Shown here in pieces: positions 41,510-55,400 of a DNA stretch of 64,000 bases. The notes below the pieces were generated by a model that saw only the letters and a program-made list of their open reading frames with translations, was not told where the DNA came from and made no database searches. Both the position numbers and the translations under genes were made by a program. This stretch comes from a virus. Position 1 is the stretch's first letter. Each line of letters starts with the position of its first letter. Location of the stretch: positions 1 through 64,000 of IMG/VR virus record IMGVR_UViG_3300025828_004167; one strand, written 5' to 3'.

Positions 41510-41517
41510 CCATAAAA

Positions 41518-42735
41518 TTACGCTCCTGCGCCGTATATGGTCTTTAGTACCGTTCCCGTACTGCTCAGGATTTGTAATGATGTGCTTGATGCGAACATGG
41601 TCGATGTCACTGTGCCAGTGTCTCCAGTCGTTACCACTGTACCTGTGACGTTTGGTATGGTAATGGTCCTGTCCGCAGTTGGGTTGGCCACTGTGATCGT
41701 GGTTTCGAAAGCGTCATCTGATGATCCTTCGAAGATGATTGTACCACTGGTTGTGAGTTGTATGCCCGACGTTGTTACAGCACCTGTTAATGGTCCTGTG
41801 AAAGCGGTCGCGTTCACAGTGCCCGCCACATCCAGTTTGGTACTAGGAGTTACTGTGCCTATACCTACCCTAGACTCGGCTCCATCGATGGTCATCACCG
41901 TAGTGCTGGTTCCACCATCATTGACCTTGAACGTGATGTCTGTGTTCTGTGCCGTGTTTGACAATATCACACCGTTGCTGTCAACTGTGATAGAAAGGTC
42001 ATTGTCAGCACCCACGGTAATACCTGAGTCATTGACAATACCCAGTGTGCCTGTTGTGGTGTCGTTGGCGTCTGATCTGAGGAACGATGCCGCCGCTATG
42101 CCGCCAAGTTTATCTGCGTCTGTGGCAGTACCGTTTAATTTGATTCCTGAAGGTGAAGTTGTGAATGTTATTCCCTTGTACACAGTTGGGAAACCTGTTA
42201 TCGCTGTCTGTGGCGTAAACTCCGTGTCCGAAACTATGGCTATCAGCGTGCCATCACTGTACCATTTGGTTATGGGTTGACTAGCTGTGGTGGAATCTGT
42301 GACTGCTTCATACACGAAACCATTTAACGAACCTGTTGAAGTTGGTGGACCGACCAGCACACTCTGAGATCCGTCATAGTAGAACAGTTGTCCTACATCT
42401 GAATCTATCCAGAGGTCTCCCTGTTGTATACCACTTGGTTGTGTGGATTGGTAGGGAATGTTACCCCCGGCAGGAACGAAAAGGTTCCCTGTGTAGACTT
42501 TCAATCTGTCAACGTCACTGTCATACCAGAGTTGCCCTTGTACTGGTTTGGTCGGTGCCGAATCGTTGGCAAAATTTTCCAGTAGATGGAGGAAATTCTC
42601 CGCTATCAGCTCTCCATAACCCGCATAACCCTTACCAATGAAACTGAGATCCGTCTGTGTGTTGACCACACCGTCCTGTACTATGTACTGGTTAGGTGAA
42701 GCGGCGCTGTTTGTCTTGTTTACTGTGTAAGCCAT
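41518..42735 (-). CDS. Tail-fibre protein (paralogue of the 26110 fibre)
   Basis: A 405-residue fibre-like protein. It shares the N-terminal head (TDLSFIGKGYAGYGELIAENFLHLLENF), the two tandem repeats (QGQLWYDSDVDRLKVYTG and QGDLWIDSDVGQLFYYDG) and the shaft segment LGGIAAASFLRSD...TTGTL with the fibre at 26110-27750. It lacks that protein's self-processing C-terminal domain and ends in a short beta-rich tip (TGTVTSTMFASSTSLQIL). The two genes bracket the right accessory block in the same orientation. Confidence 0.78.
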   Translation of the reverse strand: MAYTVNKTNSAASPNQYIVQDGVVNTQTDLSFIGKGYAGYGELIAENFLHLLENFANDSAPTKPVQGQLWYDSDVDRLKVYTGNLFVPAGGNIPYQSTQPSGIQQGDLWIDSDVGQLFYYDGSQSVLVGPPTSTGSLNGFVYEAVTDSTTASQPITKWYSDGTLIAIVSDTEFTPQTAITGFPTVYKGITFTTSPSGIKLNGTATDADKLGGIAAASFLRSDANDTTTGTLGIVNDSGITVGADNDLSITVDSNGVILSNTAQNTDITFKVNDGGTSTTVMTIDGAESRVGIGTVTPSTKLDVAGTVNATAFTGPLTGAVTTSGIQLTTSGTIIFEGSSDDAFETTITVANPTADRTITIPNVTGTVVTTGDTGTVTSTMFASSTSLQILSSTGTVLKTIYGAGA

Positions 42736-42738
42736 CCG

Positions 42739-43464
42739 TTAGTATCCTGTGTTACCACCTGCTGTAGTTCCACTCACTGTATTCGAAGTTGACAGTGCTG
42801 TCGAGCTCGTCTCAGTGAACGTTGTTAAACTTTGAATTCTCAGTGTGTAGTCGATCTGTATCAACCGGTTAAGTGATTTCTGTACTGGGTGGAAGATCAC
42901 GTGTGTCAGTAACTTGTTGGTCGCTCCGTTCTCAGATCCTTCCCATGACTTGAGACCCAGTTCATCAAACACATAGTCACCGTTGAAGTTGGTCGTGTTG
43001 TCGAATGACGCCTGTCCTGTGGGTTCACCGTAGTCCAGTGTACATGTACACACGATGTCAGTGAATTTATTTCCTGTGATATGTCTCACTTCCATCTTGT
43101 TCCTTGTAGTATCTTTGTTTGTTGCGGAGTTGTTGTCGATGACTTTGTAATAGGTCTGGTTATATAGAGTGGCGTTTGTTCCAGTAGAGTTGGGTGTGAG
43201 GTAAGTTATGATACCTGTTGGGTCGACTGAAGTACCACCATTTCCAAAGGCCATCTCATGTATGAATCCCGTGCTCTTGTTGGCCAGCGAGTTGGCCATG
43301 GCCTGACTCATGTTCTCATAGTGTATGGCGTTGCGCTTGTCCACTATGACCTCACCCGTCTCTGGATCGAAAATCTTGATGTGCCCAGTCATCATCACTC
43401 CGGTGTGATCCTGTGGCTTCTTGTTCTCTTCTTTTGATTCTTGTGATTTGTTTTCCTGTGTCAT
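42739..43464 (-). CDS. Virion structural protein (baseplate/fibre-associated)
   Basis: A 241-residue protein with a charged, disordered N-terminus (1-20), then GHIKIFDPETGEVIVDKRNAIHYENMS and EMAFGNGGTSVDPTGIITYL. I recall this pattern from structural proteins of T4-like cyanophages and relatives. The C-terminus is Thr/Ser-rich. It follows the giant tail gene by nine bases; an AATAAATA late-type motif overlaps that gene's stop and ends six bases before this ATG, with no ribosome site. A baseplate-periphery role is the best guess. Confidence 0.7.
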   Translation of the reverse strand: MTQENKSQESKEENKKPQDHTGVMMTGHIKIFDPETGEVIVDKRNAIHYENMSQAMANSLANKSTGFIHEMAFGNGGTSVDPTGIITYLTPNSTGTNATLYNQTYYKVIDNNSATNKDTTRNKMEVRHITGNKFTDIVCTCTLDYGEPTGQASFDNTTNFNGDYVFDELGLKSWEGSENGATNKLLTHVIFHPVQKSLNRLIQIDYTLRIQSLTTFTETSSTALSTSNTVSGTTAGGNTGY

Positions 43465-43470
43465 CTAGTG

Positions 43471-43478
43471 TATTTATT
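43471..43478 (-). promoter_or_regulatory. Late promoter motif (AATAAATA)
   Basis: AATAAATA on the minus strand overlaps the stop codon of the giant tail gene and ends six bases before ATG 43464. It matches the NATAAATA late consensus and shares ATAAATAC with the sites at 27758 and 59609. Initiation six bases downstream would put the transcript 5' end on the start codon. Confidence 0.45.
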
Positions 43479-46400
43479 CAGGTGCGTTTGTGGGCTCCTC
43501 TGCTATGAATTGGGCCTGTTGTGATGTAGAACCCTGTAGTCCTTTACCATCAGCAGGATTACCATCCTTCGCAGTGTACCATACCTGTCCTCTCTTGTGT
43601 AATATCTTGATCTGTACGGCGTCAGCGGGTGCTGTGCTCAAAGTGACAACATTGGTGCTTCCGTCCACAGAATAGTTGATAGTTGATCCATCCTCGCTAG
43701 TGAGCAACAATCGTTGGCCACCAATGAATATGTCTAACTCACTAGCGAATGATGGGGTTTGTGATAGAGTGAACGCAATCGTACTGCCATCACCTGTGAA
43801 GGTGTTGGTGTATATCGTGTCCACGTAAGGGATGGTTTGAGTACCAGACGCGTCTACCACTGCTGTGCCTGATCCATGCTCCTTGACTCCTGTTCCCAAC
43901 GTACCACGCTTGATCTGTCCAAGTTGGTTGTTGGTCTTTGTAAAGTATTCGATTCTCTCCTTGCCTATGAACACCACTCCCGGTATTATGGTGCTAACCG
44001 TGGACCCGTCTAGACCAATCACAGTCTGTGGGTTGGCCAATACTGACCCATCCGCCACCGTTATGGTCTCGTCATCCACTGATAAAGTCTGCGTCAGTTC
44101 CGTGGTGTGTGTCTTAGAGATACGCTTGTAGAAAGTCCTGTTCATCATGTCCTTGAATATCCTGTAACCGGTTGCGCCCGTGGCAGTCTCTAATGCGAAG
44201 TACATCACATCTAATCTGTCAGATGACACGATTGTCTTGCCTGATATTGTGATAGTGCTTCCTGAAAGTGTGTAGTCGAATCCCTGTGCTAATTGCTGAC
44301 CGTTCAACCACACGAACATGTATGAAGAGTTCAGTGGTGTGTAGTACAGTTCATGTACACCGCTCGGTCTCCCCTCCAGCACTTCTCTCCTCATCTTAGT
44401 TCCAAGAGCATTATTAAAAGTAGTCACCCTCAACACGGAACCGTTCGTAAGTGTGTGACCGTCTGCGGCGATTTGAGCAGTGTCTAGAACTAGTGCTGAT
44501 GAACTGTCCCCGCCGTCGATCGTATAATGTTTATCAACCAAGGTCGTTATGGCTATCACATCTCCCTCCACTGCACCTGTACCTTGCATATGCACAGTCT
44601 GTGTCACAAGATCAACTTCATAGTTTCCCTCCTGAGCCACGGTGCCCTCTACTAATTTCCTTCCGTTGTAGTGTACCTCGATCTGATCTTTACTGGTGAT
44701 CACCTTGGCGGGATCCACCGTCGAACCATCACTCAGTCCAGATGTTACACCAAATGAGTATGTGGTTCCGTCACCCACGTAATATGTGGTGTCTGGCCCT
44801 CTTAAAACTTTTCCGTCCAGTTCCACTATTGTGAGTGCGTGGAAAGGCGAGACCGATCCCGGTGGGAATGTCATCGGCAAGGTTGTTGTGGAACCGTCGT
44901 ATATTATGTCCTCAGCTCTGATCTGTGCCACGCTCCTGGATATGCCTGTTTTCTGGAAACCTGCCACTTGTATGAAATCTCCTGCCGCTGGCGGTTCAAC
45001 GAATGTTATTGTCAAAGTGTTTGAGAAACTGCTTCCAGAAGACACGGTCGATGTGAACGCCGTTGTAGGTAATCCATTCTTGGTCACGTAGATCTCAGAC
45101 GCTGTTGAATCTATGTTGAAGTCTTCCCTCACAGATGTTGCGAACTCCACAGTCGATCCATCACCCGTGTACTGATCCAACACCCTGTAATTCTGTCCCG
45201 ATATAGCAAACACTTTTGTTGTGATGATGCTAGTGTTTGCTGGTGCTGACGTGAATGTGATGGTCTTGGCCGCTACATCCACTGTGTAGTCTGCCGCTGT
45301 CGAACCATCCAACGAAACTTTTTTAGTTACTCCGTCAACTGTCACCATGACTGATGCCAATGATCCTGGATATTCCCCTATAGAATAAGTGGTTGTGCTA
45401 CCATTACCTATGTAAGTTTTCTCTGTGATGAAAGGTACGCCCGATTCCGGTGAAGTGTACACCTTGATGTCCACTGTGTCAAAGATCTGTCCTGGCACGA
45501 CTTCCTCCGGTGCGTAACTGGTTGTGGGAGATAGGAACTCATCGCCATCCACGTTGATGTCTGAAGGTGCTGATCCCAGCGCCGAAGCATACAGTCCATC
45601 CTTGGTGAACAGTCCGCCTTTGATTATGGAATCAAGTGTCCTATCGTCCGTTGGTGTTAACACACCGTCGTCATCCGCTGGTATGAATTCTACTAGTGCG
45701 TTCTCGTCTGGTGTAGTGCTCAAAGTGAATGTTGTCGTGCTACCGTCTCCCGTGATCACATCTGACAGTTTGGTTCTTGTGCTGTCATCTTTTGATGTGT
45801 AAACGTAATACACTGATCCACTGGCCGGAGCCGTCGGGAAGGTATATGAGTTAGTTGATCCATCTGCTAGGAACGGCACCGTCCTTGATAATCCGTAATT
45901 GTCCCATGGGTAGTCATACCAAGCCGACTGATCCCAGCCCTGGCTCTGTGTGAATAATAGTCCTGTGACCATGGTTCCACCGTAGTCCACTCCCGACATT
46001 ACCTGTGAAAGTTCGTTGCCCGGCATTCCCGCCGCCGGTGTGTAGAATCCCTTGATCCTGTCCGCCGCCGTCAATCCTGACTCATCACCATAGTACTTGC
46101 TGACAGCACCTATGTTGTCGTCGAAGTCGGTGGTGGATGTGAAAGGACTGACCGCCTTGTACAATTCGTTGTCGTATCTGATCTTGTCACCGTAGGCGTA
46201 ACTGGTGTTGGCCGCCCAGTTGACCACTGTTGACGTGCTGGCTATCCTATCAAACTTGATTGTGGTGTTGAAATCCCTCACCAGGTCATTGCCTAGATTA
46301 GCATAGGCCTTGGCCACGTCTGTTGGTGTTGAACCGTCCGCCTTACCACCTGTTATGGTCACCGTTGGTGTGGTACTATAACCAAATCCTATACCCGTCA

Positions 46401-49400
46401 CAGTGATTGAAGTCACCGCGCCACCACTTATGGTCGCCGTTGCTGTGGCAGATGTTGAGTCATCGCCAGTGATTGTTACTGTGGGTGCCACTTCATATCC
46501 GGATCCACCGTAAAACACAGTTATAGATTGTACGTGCTTCCTGTGGTAGTCATACCACAACTGCCATGGGTACTGCGTGAGCCTGGTGGTCTCTGTGGCT
46601 GGGTTGATGGATCTTATCTTGCCAATGCTCTCGTCATAGAACGGTGGATTGTCGAAATCGGTTATGACACCATCGTGCTGTTCCGGCGCGTTGTAGCCCA
46701 GTTTGTACTCTCTTAATTTTGTGTGGAAAGGTTTGACCTCATTGATGTAGCTCTCTATCCAGTCATCCGTTCCCGTGGTGTATGTTTTCCTCTGGTCGAA
46801 CTGCCTCACCTTGTTGACCGCTGTTATGAAACTGGTCTTGAACATCCAATCAACATAGGTCTGTTCTTCCAGCACCTTCCTCAATCCCGTGAAGAACAGT
46901 GTGTTGTACTCGAATTTAAGGTCACCTATGAACAGGTCATCCCTCAATGCCGTCAATATCTTTCTCGTCTCAGTAACCGGTTCTTGGTCAAAGGTGTTGT
47001 CATCAAAGTTGTCCTCACCATCATAACCTGTGGCGTCTTGTGAATAATCATAGAGCTTAGTGCTCAATCTAATTGTGCCGTTTTCCGTGCCCACGTTTTC
47101 CCATCCTGTGGCCGTCCTCATGAACAGTTTCCACCCACCAGTGTCTGCACTGGTCACTTTCACATGTTTTCCAACTGCTAGGTCGAGGGCGTCAAGTTCG
47201 TACTCGAAGGTCACTTGTTTGTCGATCACGGTGTTCTCGTCGTGTACCATGTCGCCGTCGGTCTTATACCAGTCAGTGTAACTCCAGTAGTTTGATGTGT
47301 TGTATGTCTGTATCCTCGTCCTAGACCATTCCGTGCCATCCCATTGGTATATCGCCCAGTAGTTGTTTGCGGTCTCGTCTGATTTCACGAGGTAGTTCAC
47401 TGTTCCTGACAGGTCTCCTGTGTTCAAGTATCCCAACTCAGCATAGGTATCCACCTGCCCGTCCCATAGACCGCTGGCGCTGGTCGGCTCTGGCTCCTTG
47501 GCGTCAAGATTTGTTAGGCTTATCTGTCCCACCAGTTGGTTCTTCTTGAGAACCGAATTAGCGTAATCGATTATCTCCTTAAGTGCTGAGAATCTATCCA
47601 CGTACCAACTCTGTCTTGGTCTGATGTTGTTTCCATATTTCTGGTTCAAAGATAGATCCACGTCCGGAACGGCATCCCCCGAGATATTCTTACCACACAG
47701 TGAATCCCACCAACGAGACTCGATCTGGTGTCCTGGCCTGTAGTCCGGATCTCCTTCTCGTACTAGTTTCCATACCGAGTGTGCGTCTCCGTCAAATGAG
47801 TTGGTTCTGATGTCCACGTTCAACACGATATCGCTGTTGACGAGATCGTTCACGCCATTTATGATCAATTTGTTGGTGTCTGTTACCGAGTAATATTTCA
47901 TGCCTGAGTTTTCCGGGTTCCTGATCAGGTTCGCCACCAATGCCGTGGTGTTCTTCCTGTTCACCACCGAGTTTGACGGGATCGATGACCTGTTCTTGAC
48001 CCAAAAGTAGTACCTGTTCACAAATGTATCTACTCTAGAATCGTATTTCTGCACCACTGTGAAGTTTTCAGATGCCTCTCCTGTCACTGATGAGAATGCA
48101 CCCTCCTGTGTGCCTGACAGCGTGTTCCATTCAGTTGGAGTAAACTGAGATTCCGTCCATTCGTAAATGTCTATGCTGGATCCTGGGAAAGTTTTGCCCC
48201 AGTTGTTGACCTTGTATTCCTGCGTGCCTTGTTCGTACCATAACCATTTCACTGTTGAAAGGTCCCACCATACCTCACCAATGTGGTTTTCGGCCCATGG
48301 TGTCTTGGTGTTGGCATTGTCACCGGTATTGTACACTGCCGGATCCCATGGAGACTTGATGTTGATTTCTCTATCTGCCACTCCCAGTATCCTACCTTTC
48401 ATTGGATCATATAAATCGTAGTAATCCCTGATCTGCTTGGTCTTGTTATCAAAGTCAAATACCTGTCCAAGTTTGGCTATGTCTACTAATACCGTTTCTG
48501 TTGTGATGTTCTTCCATGCGTACTCGTCCTCTACCTTTAGGTCATAACAATATACTGTACCGTCATTGGTCAAGCCAGTATTGCCCTCGTCCTTTGGTGC
48601 TCCTATGAACAGGTTGTTGTCGATCATGCACACGCCCCTACCGAAGTCGTCGTTCTCCGAAACGTTATCTGATATTATTCTGTCATCCAATACAAACTTG
48701 GTATTGTACACCGTGGCAGTGTATGCCGCACCAGAACCTGTGTTGAGGTCAATTATATTAGTGTCTTGTAGGTCGAAAGTGGTCTCACCTGAATCAAATT
48801 TCATTGGTCTAGGATTGGCTGATTTCTCAGCACCTATGATCAATCTGGTTCCCGATTGGTTCATTGACAACGATGAACCGAACTTGGCATCAGAAATGTC
48901 CCCAGGCTCGTTTATGGTCTGATCCAATGTGTAGGTGTTGGTCGATCCATCCCTGTTCCATTTGTATATGTAGACTGCGCCCGCGTCGGCCTGATCTGCG
49001 TTATCCACTCCTGGTGCGCCTATGGCCAGTGTCGTACCGTCCTTGCTCATCGCAATCGACTCACCGAACGACGTATTCAAAGTTGAACCATCTTGTTCAA
49101 CACCTGTCAATGTCTGTGCCAGTGCGAATGAGTTGATCGTGCTCTCGTCATTTGCCTGTGATGTCCTCACGAATATCTCGACCTTGCCGGCATTGCCTGA
49201 CGCCACGGAACTCACGACAAGTATGTCGCCGTTGTCATTGACTTCTAGTTTGTGTCCAAACCTCTGTCCCGAACCACCCGCTGGAGCATCTATAATTAAA
49301 TCCTGTGTCCATGTGTCATATGTAGAACCATCAGCGCCAATGCCCCAGGTGTACATGTACACCCTACCTGTGTCGTTGTTGTGTCCTGGTGCTGTCACAA

Positions 49401-52400
49401 ACAGATATTTCTGGTTGGTGCTTCTAGTTGAACTTGTTGTTGGTTCAGCAATCTTGTGTGCCCATCCAAAATTCAGATCTTCATTTGCTGTGGATCCGTC
49501 TGTGGGTGCAGTCAATGTTGAAAGAGGACCATACTTGAATGTGTCTGGATCCCATACGTAAATCTTGATTAGCCCTTCGTTGTAATACCTAGTGCTTCCG
49601 TCATTGGTCAGTACATTCGTGTATGGTGCACCTGCGATCACGAAGTTCTCGTCTGTGCTGATCGACAATGATTCACCCAACCTGCTGGTGTTGTCATCGT
49701 TGTCGGTCATCGTGGTGGTGGCCTGTACGGAATATTCCGTACCAGCACTGTGACTAGATCTGAATAAGAAGTGTATTTCGCCTTGTCCTTTGCCTGGTGC
49801 CGATATGACTGCTGTCCTTCCGTCGTTACGCGCCACTACACGGTATCCGAAATCTTGATCTGCGGTCGTTGTGTCTGGGGACAGCGTCCTAAATTCTGTG
49901 TATGGATCCTGCTTCTCATAAACACGCCACAGCCCTGAACTGTCCGCGTCAGCGAAAACCTTGTCGCCCTCTACCTTGACCTGTTGGTTCTCATCCTTGT
50001 CATTGTAAACATTGTAGTTGATCCTGTCATTAACATTGTCCATCGAACTTAACCTCACGGAAACAAACTTGTAAACGTTGCCGTAACTGTCCGCCGTTGA
50101 ACCGTCCGCCAGGGTCGGTATGAAGTCAACATTGTCATCGTAGTCCACTATCACGGTCTTGTGGTCCGGCACGCTGGCCACCTGGAACACCCTGTTCAGT
50201 GTCGTGGCCTCACTGTTTGAGATCGCGAAGTAGTCGGCCTCGGTGGTGTTTGATCCTGCTGACAGTCCATGTGAACCTGTGAACTGTATCAACAGTCTCG
50301 TGGCATTCTCTGAAGTGCTAAGTTGATCTATCTTGATTCCGGCACTGGTCAGCCTGAACACGTCCCAGTCCTTGTTCTGCTTGTTGGCGACCCATATGAG
50401 ATCATTCTTTGTGATCGAGTTGATGTCAAGGTTCAGTAGGTCTGATATGTCAAACGCCGTGTGCTGTACCTGTTCCGTTTGTGGATAACCCGCTGTCTTG
50501 TACACCTGTGCCTTGTCCCTGTCCACCCCGGCCTTGGTATAGTCTAGGAGTGAGAAAGTGCTGGCGGCCGTATACTCCACAGGTTTCCTGTAAAGAGTTT
50601 CCTTGATTACCGCCAATGATCTTCGATATTCTTTCGTGTCTGCTGTGTTATCTAATAACTCGATGCTCTGGGGATCTGCATTAACTTGATCATCACTCAA
50701 GGTGATCTGTATGTTTTCCACGGAGTCTGTGTTGCCGAACACACCGGTCCTGATCATCCATTCTGGGTAGAGGCTTAGATTGATGTCTGAATTTTCATAC
50801 TTGGCCTTGAGCAATTTATCGATCGCGGCCTGTGTGCCCTTCTCTCTGATGTATCCTTGATAAAACTTGTACTGTGATACGTCATTCACAAACAAGTTCT
50901 CTAGGTAATCCCTCGATTGGTAACCTATCAGCCTCTGTGCCAACTGTTGTTGTGATTCGTCGAAGTTGTTGGTCTCGAGATTGTAGAAATCATTGAACTG
51001 AGATATCTTGTAGTCGAAGTTGGGTATCAGTTGCGGTGCTGGCTTGTCTGCTTTCAGCGTCCAATTAGTGCTGTCAAATGTACCAGTCGAGTTATGATTG
51101 ATCTTCGCAACATAGAACTTGCCTTGGTACTCTACAGAATCACCTATCCTATAATTGGTGTTGTCTTCCCAGTACGTGACCTGCGCGGCGTCGAAAACAA
51201 AACCTGGTGCGTAATAGTCGCCATTCCAGTTTGCTGTTTTCCAGCCCACTAGTTTCAACCTCTGTTGTCTGAATCCCGTGAATGGTTCATATATTATGTC
51301 TGAGAACACTGTGCTGTTGTCAAATATCAACACATGTTCCTTCTGAACTGTGTTTAATGAAATATTGTATAACCCGATGTCTTGGGATTTGACACTCAAG
51401 TCAAAAGTTTTACCAACACGTTTTGTTGATATCTCACGTATGTCTATCTTCCTACCTCCAGCGTCTAACAATGAGTAGTCGCCTGCAAGGTTCCTTAACC
51501 TACCAACTATGCTGTTGTTGGTATCTAATTCAAAACCGTCCGCGGCCGGTGACACTGTAATTGCCGAACCAGGTGACCACTCTTGTGTGGTCCAGAACAG
51601 GAATTCTCTGACTGCGTTGGTCCAGTTGAGTGTCTCCTTTATCTCATTCGAATATTTGTTGAATCGGAAACTCTGCGATTCTAACCAGTGTCCATATCCC
51701 AGTAGGAAATCCGCCACGTCCTGAATGGTGCTGAACACATAACCATAAGGTATGGTCTGCACGGTCTCTTGATAATTCTTGTATTGTGAAACAGCCACTG
51801 ACCCTGTTACAGATAATGTGCCAGCGACAGTGGATTTTGCTGGATAGTTGAACTTGAAGTAAGGTTTTGTTGTTGAGTAACCCAGCACTTTGTATCCTCC
51901 CAACAGTGTCGACCCGTCTACACCTATGTCCGTGTTTTTTTCGATCAACACGCCTGAGTAGTTAAAGCTCTCAACCGGATTGGATGTTCTAAACAGAATC
52001 TTGTAGTTCTCGTCTGGTATGAATTTAGATCCCGAGGTGGATCCCGGAGAAACAGAATCGGTCAGTACCTTGATGTTGTCCTTGTCAGTGAACCCTCCCA
52101 ACTTGTAGGCCAACTGCACATTCAAGTTTTTCATCTTGTCATAATAGAATGTTTTTGGATCTAGGTTCTTGGCCACCATGTGGTTTACCACAAAAACTTG
52201 GTACCCCGCTGTCTGATATCTCGTTGTTATTCCCGTGTTGTTGTCCGTCAAAGTTTCGAGGTGATATTTCGCGTTCGAAAGTTGTTTCCTTATTCCCGTG
52301 TCGGCGTATATCTGGTTCCCGGCAACGTTTGTGGATAACCTGGAAACATCAAAGAAGTTCGAGAAGAACTTGGCCGGTTTTGTTATGGCCAGTGTCTTCA

Positions 52401-55400
52401 TGACCGTGAAAGGGTATGCTGACGACCTTCTCCATGCCGTCTCCGCTGGTGCTTGGTCACCAAACTTCCAAGGCTGTCTCCTGCTTGGTATGTCAAAATT
52501 ATCTATCAGTCTCGCCGCGATCGGATCGAGCAAGTTACCCGAAGCGTCCACTGGTAGATAGTTGGCGATGCCTGGCTTGCCATACCTGCCGGCCGCTGTG
52601 GCAACCGCGTTCCATAGTATGTCATTGCCAGAAGTGTAGGGTGCTGGTCCGTAGGTGTCATCCCATGTGCTTGGTTTCTCGGAGTACCCCAACATCTCCC
52701 ATGGTCTAGTGTGTGGTGCGTCTGTGTCGTAGTGGTACTTGTAGATGGCCCTCCAGTGTCCTGGCAGTTTAGCACCAGTCAGTCTGCCCGTCGAGTTGGC
52801 ATAGTTGTAAGTGAACGGAGATCCCTCCGAGAACGTTGTGTTATTGATGTACTGCACACTGTTACGTCCCGCCCACACATAGAAGTCAGTGCCCATGATG
52901 TCATCTATCTCTACGAGGGTGTAATCTGTAGATTTAAACGCACTTGGTAGGACATCATGTATGTCTAACAACGTGCTGTCGTATGCTGTCTTGCAGTTGT
53001 TGTATATCCTCTTTTCGAGTTCCAGTATCAGATCATCACGTTCATCACCGTAGGCCTTGATTATAGATCCGTCGTGTCTTCTTATTACTGTAGTGTTGGT
53101 TGTGTATGTGTCATCCGTGAATAACTCGGGTTTGAATTTTGGATACATTCCCAACTTGGTAGGCGTTGGCGGTATGTAACTTCCAGTTGTGTCGGCGTAA
53201 TCCTTGATCACTATTGTGTCGCCCACTGCAAGTGCTTTTGATATGTTTATACTATCGTCGGTTGTGCTGAATGTGTAATCTGTGCCCAATACAAGTTGTG
53301 TGTCATTAAGATAAACGTATACCGCCCTGTTACTCAGTGTTGTGACATTGTGCTGTGAATCCATAGCGTAATCTTTTTGGGAAGTGCCCTGTACCGTGTA
53401 TGTCCTTGTTGAGACGTTTTGTCCCCAACCCACCATATCCTCGTAGAAAAACGGAAATGAACTGTTCTTGCCTACGTTAATACTTTCGATTATCTCATCC
53501 ACACGATCTCTAGCCACACCCTCGTATGCCGTTCCGATTGCTTTTGTCAAGAATGCGTTGTACCATTTCTCGTATTCCTGGTTGACGTAGTCAATGGCCG
53601 CGATGGCGTTTGCTTCCTGGTCCACTAGATTGAATATCGCTGGCACCAACGGTGCCTCGTGTTGGTGTATAGTACCACCTTTCAATCTCGCTTCCGGTAT
53701 GTCCCTGAGATTCGTAGCACCTGGGACCGCGCCTGTGAGATCTTGGTTCTTGTCAAATATGTCAGTGACATGTTTCAGTATCTGTCCATACGTGAACGTG
53801 CCTATGGTCTGGTTTAAACTGTTCGTTGAGAGGTTCTCGGGTATCTCATAGATGCCCTTGTTAGTGACCTTGATGGCACTGCTGTAGCCGGCTATCCTGA
53901 TTTGATCATTGACTTTCAGTTCTTTGACGAATCTCACATACTTGTTGGTTGTGCCGTTGACCAAGGTGTAGTCCGTGGTCAGTGTCTTCCTCACACCATT
54001 CACTGACACACTTATCTCCAGATCCGTTAATGACGCGGAGTTGGTGTAGAAATCAATTGGAAAGAGTCTCTTCTCTGTGTCATCGACTATATGCGTCCTG
54101 ATCACACGCTGTTTGCTCTCGTTGGTACGCTTGATCCAAGCACTCTTGCTATTGTGCGTGGTCCTGCCTGTTGTGTAGTGTAGGTGTCCCTCGGCCAAGT
54201 TCTTGGTCACTGTCTTGCCATCCACTTGATATGTGAACGTTCCTGACGTATGATCAGATTCGAAAACCATGTCTCCCACGTTATTGATGGTGTTGTACTT
54301 GACCTTTATACCCAGCACCGTGTCTGTGGTCGCAGTGTCTGACGTGGCATAGGCAAATACTTTGGCTCCTGCGAATGACGAGTTGGGATACGCCGTGGCG
54401 TCGTCGAAACTGGTGTGGTTGTTGTCGTACATGTTGAACAACGGCTGTTGGTTCAACGCTGTCTTCTGTTGTGTAATTTTCCATGTTGTGGAAGCGGCAT
54501 CATAGTAGTATGACTTACCCTTGTTGTTAACTCCACCTTTGACAAACACCGTGTCCTTGTCCAGTGCCGTGCCGTTAGTGTCCTCGTTCAATGTCAACGA
54601 CAGCACCGTGGAATCACCTGCGTCGACGAAGTTGGCCACGTATACCTTACTCCTCACCAACGGATCGGTGTCCGCCGAGAATATGATCCTCATGCCGTCT
54701 GTTATGGCAGTCTCGTCACAGAAGTATCCAAACTGTCCTGAGACCTGACTGAACGCGTCCCTGGTGGTCGTGTCGAAGAGGTCCACTGGATTCTTGGCCA
54801 CTGTTCCTGAGTTGTACAGTGACAGTCCCGAATCAAATTCAATTATGGGTCTCTTGGCCCTGTCCGTCTCATCAAGAACCGTGCTTGTTCCATTTACCTG
54901 CGACGCTTTTTCTATCACGGATCTGTGGAACCACCTGTTGTATCTTGACCATGCGTTGTGATCTAGTGAATCCCTCTTGATTGTTATGTAATCCTTATCC
55001 ACCGGAGAACCATCCGTGGCGTAGCTCTCTGGAGTGGCCAGCACCGTGGTATCGGTCAAGGTGATTGCATCTCCAACCCCCTCTACGTAGTATTCCTTGT
55101 TCCTGTACGCGGCTGGGACCTTGCTGGAACTGAACTTGATCTTCATGCCGTTTGAAAATGCCAGTGTCCTCAATTTGTAATTCTTGACTCCCACTATGTC
55201 GTCGGCCACGTTGATCTGTGATGTGGAGGCCACTGTCCTTATGTGTAGTATTCCGTACATGCCGTCATGATTACCACACTGGTAATATAAAGTGTCGGGT
55301 GCTCCGTCTGGCACCACAAATGTCACAGTGCCCTGATCAGCACCGTTGTTGGTCACACCAGATGTGTACAACACCGATGTTGACCCATCAGCGCCAATAC

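Noticed and set aside
41537-42280. Long plus-strand open frame of about 250 codons opposite a fibre gene
   Set aside because: It lies wholly antisense to the fibre gene, whose repeats and start are clear. It is low in charge and Val/Thr/Pro/Ser-rich, as expected from the reverse complement of beta-rich fibre DNA.
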